A stretch of DNA of 64,000 nt from Sternotherus odoratus (GCA_032164245.1 JAVMKO010000001.1:81031892-81095891), one strand, 5' to 3'; shown: positions 56,301 through 63,655, counted from the stretch's first letter. Program-made: numbers and translations. The notes: generated from the letters alone by a model not told the origin.

Positions 56301-59300
56301 TCTCCGGTGGCCTTGTGCACCCATCTTGGACACTGGCTGAAGGTGGGGGTGGGGAGCAAATGTCCTGACACCTATTGTCTAACGTGGCTGAAAAGTGGAG
56401 CGTAGACAGCGCCAGGAAGCAAGAGAACAGAGACCCGTGCCTGTGCCTGCTCTGGAATGGATCCTGGGGGCTGCGTGTGCCCCTTTCCCTGCTGTAGCCC
56501 GGCCATGCAGCTAGGAAAGCAGTGCAGAGAGGCGGGGGAACCAGCTACCAAGCAGGGGGAGTCACCTTGGGCATGGGTGTGTGATCCTGTTTCAGAGGGA
56601 GCTGCTTGTGCCGCTGTCATTCAGCAGTGGCCGCCCAGACTGATGAGCTGGTGGGGCTGCTCCTCGCTATAGTCTATAATTTAAACGTGGGATTCAGCTC
56701 CCTTGGCCACTGATAGCTCCCGGCCCCTAGTCGGCTGCCTTTGGGTTACAAAGGGAGCCAAGTTCTTGGGGTTCTCTCCACGTCTCCGTCTCCCCTCCCA
56801 CCCTTTGCCCGATGAGTTGATTTAGATTTCAAGCCCCTCAGGGAAGGGGCTGTCCCTGAGAACATGTTTGTACAGCACCCAGCACAATGGAGCCTGGCGA
56901 CTGTAACACAAACGAGTTACTGTTATTATTACTATCTCCCGGCACTACTTGCAGCTGCTCAATAAGCAATTTGAGATCTACCCGCTGTTTAACCCCAGTG
57001 ATAATGCACCAAGAGAAATTCCCCAGGGGATGAATCTCCATCTGGGACCCTGTTACCTAAACACCTCCTGATCCACTGGGAAGTGACTGGTTACCAACCA
57101 GCTTTGGGAACACGACAGATTCAGACTATTGGCCCATCTAGTCCAGTATCTTGTCTCCTGCCATACTGGGTCACCCCTCTGGTCCATTTACTCAGGTTTC
57201 CTGCCTCCTACATTGGCAGGGGGACGGCAAACGAACAATGCACATGGACAGTTGTGGAAAGCTGTACCTGGAAGGGAGGAGGGGGTTTGCATTCCTGACT
57301 CTATGGCAATCACGTCACACCACGCAGCACGAGATGGGATTATTTATCTGGTAGAATGTGGCTTAACCATCTGTCCTAGTCAAGGCCTTGCACTGCACTC
57401 GTCACCTGGGCCTCTGGGCTCCTGCAGATTGTGGACCAGCTCCTCAGCTGGTGCAAATCAACATAGCGTCATCCATCTGGTTCAAGAATCTCTCCGGGGC
57501 CAGCTCATGGCAAGGCCCCTAGGCCTCATTGAACCCTGACAAATGCATCGCTGGAAACCAGCCTTGCTCCCACAGGTGTTAGTATTATTAAACTGGGTAT
57601 TCGATTTAGAGAGCTGTGTTTGGACTTTATTAAGTGCTTGTGAGATGCGGCATGAAACCCCCTCCCCCAGTCAGGAAAGACGCATTACCAAGCATGAAAT
57701 ATTAGTTTACCGCAAGAGATGTCCTCTCCTGCTCAACAGAAGAAGGCCGATAGACACCAGATGAACCACCGTGGAACAGCAGTGGACAAAAGACTTTGTT
57801 GACTGTTCCCCCCACACCTACGAAGAGGCGACCTGCACAAACCCTCATCCCATCACAGTTTGAACTCTGGGGGAAGGGAATAAAAATCCCTGACCCCAAG
57901 GATCTGTATGACTGCGCTGCTTGGAATTTGGAGAGGGCAGCATTTCTAAGCATAAGCAAGGGATCCCCAAGCTGCTTAGCTGGATTAACGCTAAAGGACA
58001 GATGGCGCTTGAACATTACAGCAGCTTCTATTTTTGAAACCTACGATTGTAACTCGTGTGTGTGTGTTCACCTGCTTTAACCTTGGCACGTCACCCTTAT
58101 TTCTTTTTTCTAGTTAATAAATCTTTAGTTAGTTTAATATGGGAAGGGCCCTACCAAATTCATGGTCTATTCTGGTCAATTTCATGGTCAGAGGGTTTTA
58201 AAATTGGTCAATTTCATGATTTCAGATGTTTACATCTGAAATTTCAGGCTTTGTAACCATGGCGGTCTCCACCCAAAATGGGATCATGAGGGATGGGGGT
58301 GGGGGGGGAGTTGCAAAGTTGTAGGTGGGTCCCAAGATTGCCACCTTCACTTCTGTGCTACCTCCAGAGCTGGGCTCTGAAGGCAGCAGCCTCCCATGCC
58401 AGGAAGAGATCAAGGCAGCCCTCTCCCCCAGGAAAAATGGGTGCCCCAGCCCTGGAAGAAGCCCCAGTGCAGAAGCCCCGAACCTCACAGAAGCCGCAGA
58501 GCTGAAGCCACGAGCCCGGAGTGCCACGAGCCACAGCTGGAGTGGCAGGAGGAGGAAGTCCCAAGCCCTAAGCCCAAGCTGCTCCAAGCTCCAGCTGAAG
58601 TGGAGAGCCCAGGCTGCCCCAGCTGTAGCCACTGTGAGCGAAAGCTCCCAGCCCGGCAGAAGCCATTGCGGGAGGAAGCCCTGAGCCTGGTGCTGCGGCA
58701 GGAGCCGTGACGCGGGAAGGATGGAAGCCTGGAGCCCAGCTCCTGGGCTGCTGCAGTGCAGAAGTGAGGGTGTACCACCTTCATTTCTATGCTGCCTCTG
58801 GCAGTGGTCTGATTCCCTCACTAAGAGCAGCTGTGCAGGGAAAGGATGACTCCTATCCGTGCCCAGTGTGGCCAGAGTAACTGCTAGGAGCCCTGGCCTC
58901 CTAGCAGCAGGGAGATCCGTTTTCATGGGGGAAGGCTGATTTCATGGTCTGTGACACATTTTTCATGGCCGTGACATTGGTAGGGCCCTAAATATAGTAT
59001 TGGCTAAAAGCATTGTCTCTGGTGTAGGATCTAAGATACAAATGACCTGGGGTAAGTGACTGGTCCTTTGGGACTGGGAGTAACCTGAATATTGTGATTT
59101 TTGAGTAAGGGATCATTTGTCACAAAGGCAGGCTTGCCTGGGTGGCAAGACAGACTGGAGTGCCCAAGAGGAATGTCTGTGGTAAGGCTGTTACAGTGCC
59201 TATGGAGTTCACACTGGATGGGTGGTTAAATCTGATGACAGAAACACACAACTAGTGCCCTGGTTTGGAGCTGTCCAGAGGTTGGCACCTGCGTTTGTAA

Positions 59301-59900
59301 GACAGCTTGACCCAGGGCAGGAGCACAGAGGCCATGACAATGGGCATGGAACAGAACAGAAATGCTCTCTTTTGGTTTTGGACACTGCCATGCAGAGCTA
59401 TGGTACTAGACAAGTCAGATGTGCCAATTAAGAGTAACTCCACATATTGGGGCAGCTGCTGTAAATTGGCATAGACCCATTCACGTCAACACAGCTACCT
59501 TGATTTATCCCAGCTGAGGATCTGGGCTGCTAGTAAAATTGCTCATAAAATTCACCCGCCGTTTCAAAATGTCCAGTTATAGTGTTTCCCTTGATGATCT
59601 CTTGCCCCAGATTGGAAGCTGATTACTGGTGGGACTGGTGCCATTCGAACCTCAGAATTCCAGCTCTGACAGTGCTTGGGAAGGTATCTCCTGCCAGGCC
59701 AGGGAACTGTTCTAGGGGGGATGGCGTGTTTGCGAAGAGTTCCCCCCGAGAGTAGGTTCTGGGAAGACCTGCCTGTCCAGAGATGGGAAGGGGCGGGGTG
59801 GCCCATACCTGAATGTCCTCCAGGAGTGCCGTCCTGTGCTGCTTGATAGTGTCTATTTCAGCCTCTTCAGCCTCGCTCAGATCAGAGGACCCTGGAAATA
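39347..59900 (-). CDS. CYTH4: CYTH4 (cytohesin-4), gene span, exons 2-13
   Basis: A cytohesin: a guanine-nucleotide exchange factor that loads GTP on Arf GTPases at phosphoinositide-rich membranes. Twelve exons join in phase without a stop into about 387 codons. With a missing first exon of roughly 8 codons this matches the family length of about 395-400. Domain order: N-terminal coiled coil (exons 2-4), Sec7 (exons 4-9) with the catalytic glutamate in [16 protein letters not shown] (exons 9-13) with KTWKRRWF, then a polybasic tail. CYTH4 is preferred over CYTH1-3 because of the [16 protein letters not shown] tail and the IKQHR...LLEDIQ start, by comparison with remembered paralogues. The PH domain is the two-glycine form (LGGRVK), which favours PIP3. 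Exon numbers assume one upstream coding exon, which was not found. Mammalian CYTH4 is mainly leukocyte-expressed; regulation is not visible here. Confidence 0.93.
39969..40123 (-). CDS. CYTH4: CYTH4 exon 12 (PH domain, second half)
   Basis: 155 bases between the acceptor 'ctccctgcag' and the donor 'gtaaggg' give 51 codons plus CG of a split Arg. They encode [19 protein letters not shown], then [18 protein letters not shown] and [10 protein letters not shown]. This covers the later strands and the start of the C-terminal helix of the PH domain, including the conserved Trp of that helix. The spacing to exon 13 is 549 bp. Confidence 0.96.
40904..41484. mobile_element. hAT-like non-autonomous element in CR1
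   Basis: Terminal inverted repeats CAGGGGTCGGCAACC and GGTTTCCGACCCCTG bound a 581-bp element. The 8-bp flanks agatagac (40896-40903) and agttagac (41485-41492) match in 7 of 8 bases. The central TA fits the nnnTAnnn preference of Buster-type hATs. Internally it has repeated, partly inverted GC-rich units (about 41030-41430) that contain 'gtttcccccgc'. It has no transposase. Confidence 0.88.
41647..41808 (+). mobile_element. tRNA-derived SINE with CR1-like tail (Cry type)
   Basis: The head shows a polymerase III A box ('agctcagtggtttgag') and B box ('gtgagttcaatcc'), with the spacing of a tRNA. The tail ('ttggactagatgatctcctgagg' to 'gatattctatgat') resembles the CR1 3' end, which is how this SINE borrows CR1 machinery. 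This architecture is that of the turtle polIII/SINE and is the best taxonomic clue in the window. It is inserted in the CR1 fragment of intron 11. It is not a functional tRNA gene. Confidence 0.85.
42019..42350. mobile_element. MITE, TAGAGCTGG termini
   Basis: The left edge TAGAGCTGGGCAGAGAAAGG and the right edge TTTTTCCATCCAGCTCTA are imperfect inverted repeats. The interior has 'caatttcaactagttggcaaattcccatg', as in common reptile non-autonomous DNA elements. A 170-codon minus-strand frame spanning it has no domain and is not a gene. Confidence 0.65.
42882..42953 (-). CDS. CYTH4: CYTH4 exon 11 (PH domain)
   Basis: A 72-base, phase-0 exon with acceptor 'ggcttccag' and donor 'gtaagtctc'. Its 24 codons encode [20 protein letters not shown] and PKKP, the middle strands of the PH domain. 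The same exon boundaries are used in human cytohesins. Human CYTH4, as I recall it, differs at only two of these positions. Confidence 0.97.
43315..43391 (-). CDS. CYTH4: CYTH4 exon 10 (PH domain, lipid-binding loop)
   Basis: 77 bases, with acceptor 'gcccctag' and donor 'gtaaggctg'. Two bases complete the first Gly, followed by 25 codons [20 protein letters not shown] and FEYTT. The basic residues of KTWKRRW form the inositol-phosphate pocket in cytohesin PH domains. The exon 9/10 junction gives a two-glycine version. In other cytohesins an optional 3-base exon here would make three glycines and weaken PIP3 selectivity. I saw no obvious one. Confidence 0.96.
43698..43809 (-). CDS. CYTH4: CYTH4 exon 9 (Sec7-PH linker)
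   Basis: 112 bases, acceptor 'gtggggcag', donor 'gtacgaatc'. The 37 codons read [20 protein letters not shown], then [17 protein letters not shown], and one base of the split Gly follows. This is the linker that folds over the Sec7 active site in autoinhibited cytohesins and then enters the PH domain at the GWLLKL strand. Confidence 0.96.
43961..44083 (+). mobile_element. Short MITE, GGTGACCAGATGTCCCGA family
   Basis: 'ttttatagggacagtc' appears twice in tandem at the left, then 'gatatttggggctttttcttacatagg' and the right end 'cacttgctgtccggtcactctata'. This is the third copy of the family at 8527 and 12451. The left terminus has been replaced by the tandem duplication. Confidence 0.72.
44139..44338. 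repeat. (GA)n and (CA)n microsatellites
   Basis: A GA tract at 44139-44155, short CA tracts to 44224, and a pure CA array of about 46 bp at 44293-44338. All lie in intron 8. Confidence 0.95.
45114..45970 (+). mobile_element. Fold-back (palindromic) DNA element
   Basis: It begins 'cagcatcagaggggtagccg', the start of a common reptile repeat, and then folds on itself. The arm at 45150-45229 is complementary to 45247-45304 plus 45953-45970. The apex 'aagacccacaaca...gatcaagtgggtctt' lies at 45221-45255. An 11-bp direct repeat, TTTTCAGAGAA, flanks it (45103-45113, 45971-45981). The second arm is split by a solo LTR at 45305-45947. The other terminus type ('ggctacccctctg') is seen at 53908-53928. 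Confidence 0.85.
45305..45947 (+). mobile_element. Solo LTR, family A copy 4
   Basis: 643 bp from TGTGACGAAG to CTCCGTGACA, with a perfect 5-bp target duplication GTGCT (45300-45304, 45948-45952). AATAAA lies at about 45657. It inserted into the second arm of the fold-back element: removing the LTR and one GTGCT restores the arm's complementarity. It is therefore the youngest layer of this stack. No coding sequence. Confidence 0.93.
47747..48660. mobile_element. GC-rich hAT-like element, GGGTTGCCA termini
   Basis: The left edge GGGTTGCCAACCTTC and the right edge CACCTGGCAACCC are inverted repeats about 0.9 kb apart. The body is a purine-rich array of 'ggctctgggctgggaatgagggg' type units (48000-48240). 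A diverged relative without clean ends lies at 32100-32695. It has no transposase. The flanks give no clear target duplication because a G run follows the right end. Confidence 0.7.
48895..49043 (-). CDS. CYTH4: CYTH4 exon 8 (Sec7 domain, second catalytic motif)
   Basis: 149 bases, with acceptor 'tgccggcag' and donor 'gtaagtgct'. Two bases finish an Asp codon, then 49 codons encode [40 protein letters not shown] and GDLPEELLR. The [14 protein letters not shown] stretch is Sec7 motif 2, which lines the groove that grips Arf switch regions. Confidence 0.97.
49516..49551 (-). mobile_element. CR1 LINE 3' scrap
   Basis: 'catagactttaaggtcagaagggacc' is the antisense 3' end seen also at 40613 and 61553. 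It is cut off after 36 bp by the adjoining hAT-like sequence. Confidence 0.7.
49552..49800. mobile_element. hAT-like sequence, CGGTGGTTCTCA type
   Basis: It starts 'ccggtggttctcatcctgtgg', close to the CAGTGGTTCTCA terminus of hAT elements, and continues 'ccgatgggccgcttgcagcc'. The right end is not defined. Confidence 0.45.
50203..51165 (-). mobile_element. CR1 LINE, ORF2 C-terminal part, best copy
   Basis: The minus strand keeps a 196-codon open stretch (50292-50882) with the CR1 reverse-transcriptase C-terminal motifs: [57 protein letters not shown] and [24 protein letters not shown] just upstream and frame breaks further 5' (50930-51165, which still shows the [13 protein letters not shown] sequence) prove it is dead. 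The 3' end lies at about 50203 in the antisense phrase 'gaagattagggttggaagag'. It sits in intron 7 and is 5'-truncated. Confidence 0.94.
51480..51592 (-). CDS. CYTH4: CYTH4 exon 7 (Sec7 domain)
   Basis: 113 bases. The acceptor is 'gccttctag' and the donor 'gtagctgca', a weaker donor than its neighbours. One base completes Arg, then 37 codons read [37 protein letters not shown], and one base of the split Asp follows. [12 protein letters not shown] is a hallmark of all Sec7 domains. The Trp in [10 protein letters not shown] replaces a residue that is Arg in the mammalian sequences I recall. Confidence 0.96.
51600..52556 (-). repeat. CYTH4 intron 6, degenerate minisatellite-like
   Basis: The whole intron has a loose repeating texture on plus: 'gacacccagcctgggaa', 'gagacacccctcccaggac', 'gggacacctgttccagagcc', 'gggacaccccaggaggaagg', spaced irregularly by about 60-80 bp. 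No transposon was recognised. It may be an old expanded minisatellite. Confidence 0.45.
52557..52637 (-). CDS. CYTH4: CYTH4 exon 6 (Sec7 domain)
   Basis: 81 bases with acceptor 'cctccaccag' and donor 'gtgagtgag'. It encodes [20 protein letters not shown] and NLVQAL plus CG of a split Arg. It forms helices on the N-terminal side of the Sec7 active-site groove. Both borders interrupt Arg codons, as expected for the family. Confidence 0.96.
52865..53125. mobile_element. Degenerate MITE, AGGGCTTGTCTACAC family (intron 5)
   Basis: 'gacggcttgtctgaaccagg' at the left and 'ccactgtagacaaggcctaag' at the right are inverted and match the termini of the element at 7719. The interior 'tggcggctgacgttgggtct' is also shared in style. 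It ends 28 bp from exon 5. Confidence 0.6.
53153..53271 (-). CDS. CYTH4: CYTH4 exon 5 (Sec7 catalytic glutamate)
   Basis: 119 bases with acceptor 'ttcccctag' and donor 'gtgagtctc'. The 39 codons plus AG encode [20 protein letters not shown] and [19 protein letters not shown]. The Glu of KGEGLNK (codon at 53194-53196) is the 'glutamic finger' that pushes out the GDP beta-phosphate from Arf. The motif is intact, so exchange activity is expected. Confidence 0.97.
53350..53930 (+). mobile_element. DNA-transposon repeat in intron 4
   Basis: The sequence runs 'gtataaatggacataaatctgac' to 'ggatacagactaacagggctacccctctg'. I recognise it as a common turtle/crocodile interspersed repeat. Its right end is the inverted counterpart of the 'cagaggggtagccgtgttag' start at 45119. 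The 'gaagtgggttctagcccatgaaaac' segment is the short palindrome of this family. Non-coding. Confidence 0.75.
53935..55084 (-). other. CYTH4 intron 4, right part
   Basis: GC-rich, with a poly-G run at 54024-54036 and a (GGGGA)n-like tract at 54437-54470. Frames up to 191 codons on the minus strand read through these simple repeats and are not genes. Confidence 0.5.
55085..55151 (-). CDS. CYTH4: CYTH4 exon 4 (coiled coil to Sec7)
   Basis: 67 bases with acceptor 'gcatctgcag' and donor 'gtgagattg'. One base completes Ser, followed by [20 protein letters not shown] and TK. It finishes the N-terminal coiled coil and enters the Sec7 domain at KKFNMDP, which is nearly invariant in cytohesins. Confidence 0.96.
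55316..55735. mobile_element. hAT-like non-autonomous element (intron 3)
   Basis: It runs CAGGGATCGCAAACTC...GTTTGAGACCCCTG, a 420-bp element with terminal inverted repeats. A perfect 8-bp target duplication GTCTATCC (55308-55315, 55736-55743) again has TA at its centre. 'gcggcccgcaggccacgtg' near the right end is typical of the reptile hAT group shared with 61785. No transposase. Confidence 0.92.
56061..56125 (-). CDS. CYTH4: CYTH4 exon 3 (coiled coil)
   Basis: 65 bases with acceptor 'cctcccacag' and donor 'gtgtgttca'. The 21 codons plus AG read [20 protein letters not shown] and E. It continues the heptad pattern of the N-terminal coiled coil that mediates dimerisation and partner binding (GRASP/CYTIP-type partners in mammals). 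Confidence 0.95.
56826..56935 (+). mobile_element. SINE 3' segment
   Basis: 'gatttcaagcccctcagggaaggggctgtccctgag' and 'tgtacagcacccagcacaatggagcctggcgactgtaacac' form the 3' part of the widespread SINE seen at 17795 and 29258. An A/T-rich tail ('gttattattac') follows. Confidence 0.55.
57115..57175 (-). mobile_element. CR1-like 3' scrap
   Basis: 'attggcccatctagtccagtatcttgtctcc' resembles the antisense 3' end of a CR1 subfamily. Only about 60 bp remain. Confidence 0.4.
57545..59300 (+). mobile_element. Retroelement-like block split by a MITE (intron 2)
   Basis: 57545-58144 and 58990-59300 appear to be two halves of one repeat that I recall from turtle sequence. 'tagttaataaatctttagttag' before the MITE is followed after it by 'tattggctaaaagcattgtctctgg' and 'ctggggtaagtgactggtcc'. 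The AATAAA at about 58116 suggests plus orientation. The class (LTR or other) is not clear, and there is no coding frame. Confidence 0.4.
58145..58989. mobile_element. Long MITE, AGGGCCCTACCAAAT termini
   Basis: AGGGCCCTACCAAATTCATGG at the left and GACATTGGTAGGGCCCT at the right are inverted repeats about 845 bp apart. Sub-terminal 'tttcatggtc' motifs are repeated on both sides. A 234-codon minus-strand frame in its GC-rich core is Ala/Gly/Leu-rich without a domain. It does not resemble a transposase. Confidence 0.8.
59809..59900 (-). CDS. CYTH4: CYTH4 exon 2 (N-terminal coiled coil), alternative acceptors
   Basis: The donor 'gtatgggcc' follows LLEDIQ. Two in-phase acceptors 9 bases apart are possible: 'cctttag' opening at 59900 or 'atttccag' opening at 59891. 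The common part encodes [20 protein letters not shown] and ALLEDIQ. The longer form adds Phe-Pro-Gly-type residues in front. LLEDIQ and the IKxHR pattern match CYTH4. The upstream coding exon, expected to hold the start Met and a few residues, was not identified. Confidence 0.9.
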
Positions 59901-61550
59901 CTAAAGGAAAAACAAATGCCAGTGAGAACGGGAGCTGTCTCAGGGCAAGCGGAGCCCCACAACATTGGGGGCAGGACGAGCCCCTCCCCCACCCGCCATT
60001 CCACTCCTGAGCTGCTCCTTCCTGTAACATTCTGCCATGGCACCTCCCTCCCGCCCTGCACCCGACCCTCCTATTCCAGCCCTGGGACCCCATCCCAGCT
60101 CTGCCAATGCTCCTCCTGACTCTGCAGCACCCCCTGACACACCAGTCCTGGGCACTACACCTCAATGCCAATGTCCCTCAGCCCTGATCTTGCAACGACC
60201 CCCCCCCCCCCGCCCCGTTTTACTCCCTGGCCTCTCCCAAGTAGTGGCGTTCAATCTTGCCAAATTTTGTTTCGCAGTTTCTCATACAAACGAGCTTCTT
60301 GCACGAGCAAGATCAGGAGAAATGAACTTGATAAAGCAGTGACCTAAATACAGAATCTAACCCAATCAAAAGCCATTGGCTTGATCTCTCTTGATCTCTC
60401 AGACATTCAAGCCCTTCTGCTAAATGCAGAAACAGATGCAAGAAACAAATGCGAATGGGACACAAGAATGGTTTAAGAGAGAGTCTAAGTTGACGCCATT
60501 TTAGGGGAGGGAATTTCGGGGCGGTCATCTGAGGAAGAGGAGTGATGGGGCTGGGAAGAGTTTCCAATGACCACAGGCTAAACGCAGATGTCACTAGGGC
60601 TGCGCTTGCTTCCCCTCTGCTACACAGGAAGACAAGTGATGACAGAGATGAGAAGACCACAGAATGATTCATAAAAGACCTAGAAGAAGAAATGGAGCGA
60701 CAGCGGAGCAGCTAAATACACTCCGGCCAGAGTCCAGCATTCAGCAAAAAGAGAGGAGAAACAGGAAGCTGCTGCAGCAGAAATTGAGCATGCACATCAG
60801 CGGCCAGGGGAGGCAGGGAGTTCAGGAGAGCACACTGGCACGTCAAGAGCTCTCACCCAGCCCCAGGCCAGGGGCTTCTCTGTAGGCAAACACCTTCCCC
60901 GCCCCTGTGTCCGGTCAGTCCAGCAGGTATCCTGCCCTGTTGGTGCACACACCAAACTCCCCCGGGCCTCCCGTGTCTGGGGGAAAGGGGAAGTCTCACC
61001 AGCTGTCCTGGAAACTCTCTTAGTGTGCCTCGCACATACGGAACAATGTCTAAAATTAGGGCGGAAAAGGGGAAGGAATCAGCTGTGGCAGGGGAGAGAA
61101 AAGAGAAGGGGGAGAAAGAACGGCGATCTCGGAGCACAGGGGCTCGTTTCCTGCGGCGACCCAGATGCGTGAGGGACTTTGGCCCATTAGAGTCTTAGCA
61201 CATGTTCTCAGGCCCCTCAGTGCTGCTCACTGAACTCCACTGGCTTCCCCCCGGGCTTCACATGCCCTGGGGATGCCCAACATAGACTAAGGGGGCAGAG
61301 TAACCCCAAGCAGTCACCCTCACCCAGCTTCCTGCAGACAGTTGTATACAGGCGCACAAATTGCCCTGATGGGTTGAGGACACTGAGACTGGGGACAGCT
61401 GCATGGAGGGGAGCTTGGAACCCAGGGCTGGGAAGGAGCGGATCCCCCAACTCTGGAGGCAGCCTTGGGCGGGACCTGGAGGAAGCTGCATTGTCTAAGC
61501 CCCCATGTAACGCAGGTAGGATGGGGAAATGCCTGCTCTCAACCACGCGT
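59901..61550 (-). other. CYTH4 intron 1 or upstream sequence
   Basis: No second coding exon was found. A minus-strand 'ggacagctggtgagac' (60994-61009) looks like a donor, but the frame before it has no start codon leading to a cytohesin N-terminus. It might belong to an untranslated exon. No promoter could be recognised. Confidence 0.3.
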
Positions 61551-61552
61551 CG

Positions 61553-62955
61553 ATTCTAAGGCCAGAAGGCTAACCAGCATGACCATCTCATCTGATTTCC
61601 TGCCCACCGCATGCCACAGAACCTCACCCACCCACTCCTGTATTGGGCCCCTGGATGAGTTACTGAAGCCCTCAAATCTTGATTTAGAGACTTAAAATGA
61701 CAGAGAATCCACCATTTTCTCGAATCCAATCTGACCTAGAGGGAAAATTTCCTTCCTGACCCCAAATATGGCGATCAGTTAGACCAGGGGTGGGCAAACC
61801 TTTTGGCCCGAGGGCCACACTGGGGTTCAAAATTGTGCTGAGGGCCAGGTAGGGAAGGCCCCGCTTCCTATCTGACCCCCACCCACTTCCCGCCCCCTGA
61901 CTGCCCCCCTCAGAACTCCTGACCCATCCACCCCCCCGCCCCTAGTCCTCTGATCGCCCCCTCGGGAGACCCCCATGGTCTAACTGCCCCCGCAGGACCC
62001 CACCCCCTATCTAGCCCTCCTGCTCTCTGTTCCCTGACTGCCCAATCCCGAGACCCCCTCATCCACCACCTCCCGGGACCCTCCCACCTAAGCCCCCTCC
62101 ACCAACTTGCTTACCTACTCAGCCAGGTGTGGGGCCCCGCAGCTCGCTGCGCTCGGCCTGGCCCCCCCGGCCAGGCCGGAAGCGCGGGGCCGCTGGCTCC
62201 ATGTCCCTGGCCCCAGCTTGCAGGCCACATAAAAATGGCCGGCGGGCCACATGTGGCCCACGGGCTGTAGTTTGCCAACCCCTGAGTTAGACCCTGAGCA
62301 CATGGGCAAGACCCATCAGCCAGACACCTGGGAGAGAATTCTTGGTAGAACTCAGAGCCCGCCTCATCGAGTGTCCCATCACCAGCCATCAGAGATATTT
62401 GCTAATAGCAGTCATGGATGGGCCATATGACACTGTAGGCAACCTCATCAGACCGTCCCCTCCATAAACTTATCAAGCTCCATCTTCAAACGAGTTAGGG
62501 GTTTTGCTTCCACTGCTGCCCTGGGAAGGCTGTTCCAGAACTTCACTCCTCGGATAGTTAGAAACCTTCATCGAATTTCTAGCCTAAATTTATGGATGGC
62601 CAGTTTCTATCCATTTGTTCCTGTGCCAGCCCGGGCCCTTAACTTAAATAACGCCTCTCCCTCCCTGGTGTCTGTCCCTCTGATGTATTTACAGAGAGCA
62701 CTTTGTTAAGCTAAGCAAGCCACGCTCCTTAAGTCTCCTCTCATGAGGCAGGTTCTCCATTGCGCTGATCATCCTCGTAGCCCTTCTCTGCAGCTGTTCC
62801 AGTTTGACTCCATCTTTCTTAAACGTGGGAGACCAGAACGGCACACACTGTTCCAGATGAGGTCTCACCAGTGCCTTGTATAACGGGACAAACGCTTGCC
62901 CATCTCTAGGGGAAGCACCTCCCCTCATGCATCCTAGGGCTGCATTCGCAATCTG
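61553..62955 (-). mobile_element. CR1 LINE 3' half, split by a hAT-like element
   Basis: Antisense CR1 occupies 61553-61784 and 62285-62955. The 3' end is 'ctaaggccagaaggctaacc'. The minus strand near 62689-62928 still reads [20 protein letters not shown] and RRATRMISAMENLPHERRLK, which are CR1 reverse-transcriptase C-terminal motifs. It is a closer relative of the copy at 40613 than of the one at 50203. Confidence 0.9.
61785..62284. mobile_element. hAT-like element in CR1, GGGCAAAC type
   Basis: 500 bp from CAGGGGTGGGCAAACC to GTTTGCCAACCCCTG, with a perfect 8-bp target duplication AGTTAGAC (61777-61784, 62285-62292). The interior is C-rich, with 'tggcccgagggccacac' at the left and 'ggcgggccacatgtggccca' at the right. 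It sits at the same CR1 position as the different hAT-like element at 40904. No transposase. Confidence 0.93.
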
Positions 62956-62959
62956 TCAC

Positions 62960-63655
62960 AACCAGACCTGCAGGCTTGACAAGTGAATTCTGATGTCGTG
63001 CTGCCTGGCAAACGGGCTGCCTAACTTCACTTCAAGATCCCAGCCCCAATCCTGTGCCGAGTGCAGCTCGAAAGGGGAAAGGGGCAAAGGTGGCTTGATG
63101 TCACTTTTATGCCCCCTTATCCCAGGGTCAACAAGAGACCAGACCAGCACCTGGTGCAAGCAAGAGCAGCCTCAGGGCTGCTATAATCTTTGCCTGGGGT
63201 TGTTCAGTCAGCTGGGGAGCAGTGGTGGTGGTGGGGGCACATATTCCCTAGGCTTGCCCACAGCTATACCGTGATGGCTGTGGTGCTGATATAGCGGATG
63301 TGCTGCTACGGATGGTCTGCATCACCTGGGGGATCTTCCACTGACCAGTGAAGCCGGCACTACAGCTGCTTTGCTTTGGTGAAGCAGTTTAAAGCATGTA
63401 GGGAGCCTAAGGCCCTGGTCCCCAGAGGACATCCCCTGACCCATGTGGCCAAGCTGAGGCTGGAAATAACGGGGCTCCCTCTCCCTGCAAACGCTGCCAA
63501 ACAGCCAGAGAAACAAATGAGTTACCAGCCTGCCTTGGCTGGAAGAGAAGGATGGGGGCAGGGAGAAAGTGACGGGCAGATTGAGTCAGACATGGAAGGG
63601 GAGACGAGGGGAACAAAGATGAGCATGAGCAAGAAACGGGGCAGGTGGTCAGGTT
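62960..63655. other. Upstream sequence, no gene seen
   Basis: Unique sequence without an identifiable exon 1. Frames of 60-100 codons have no domain. Confidence 0.35.

Noticed and set aside
58222..58926. 234-codon minus-strand open frame
   Set aside because: It lies wholly inside a MITE core, is rich in Ala, Gly, Leu and Ser, has no domain and reads out of the terminal repeat. GC-rich DNA gives such frames by chance.
60994..61137. CYTH4 first coding exon ending at the donor 'gctg|gtgaga'
   Set aside because: The only ATG nearby leads to a stop within six codons, and no cytohesin-like N-terminus is encoded. At best an untranslated exon.
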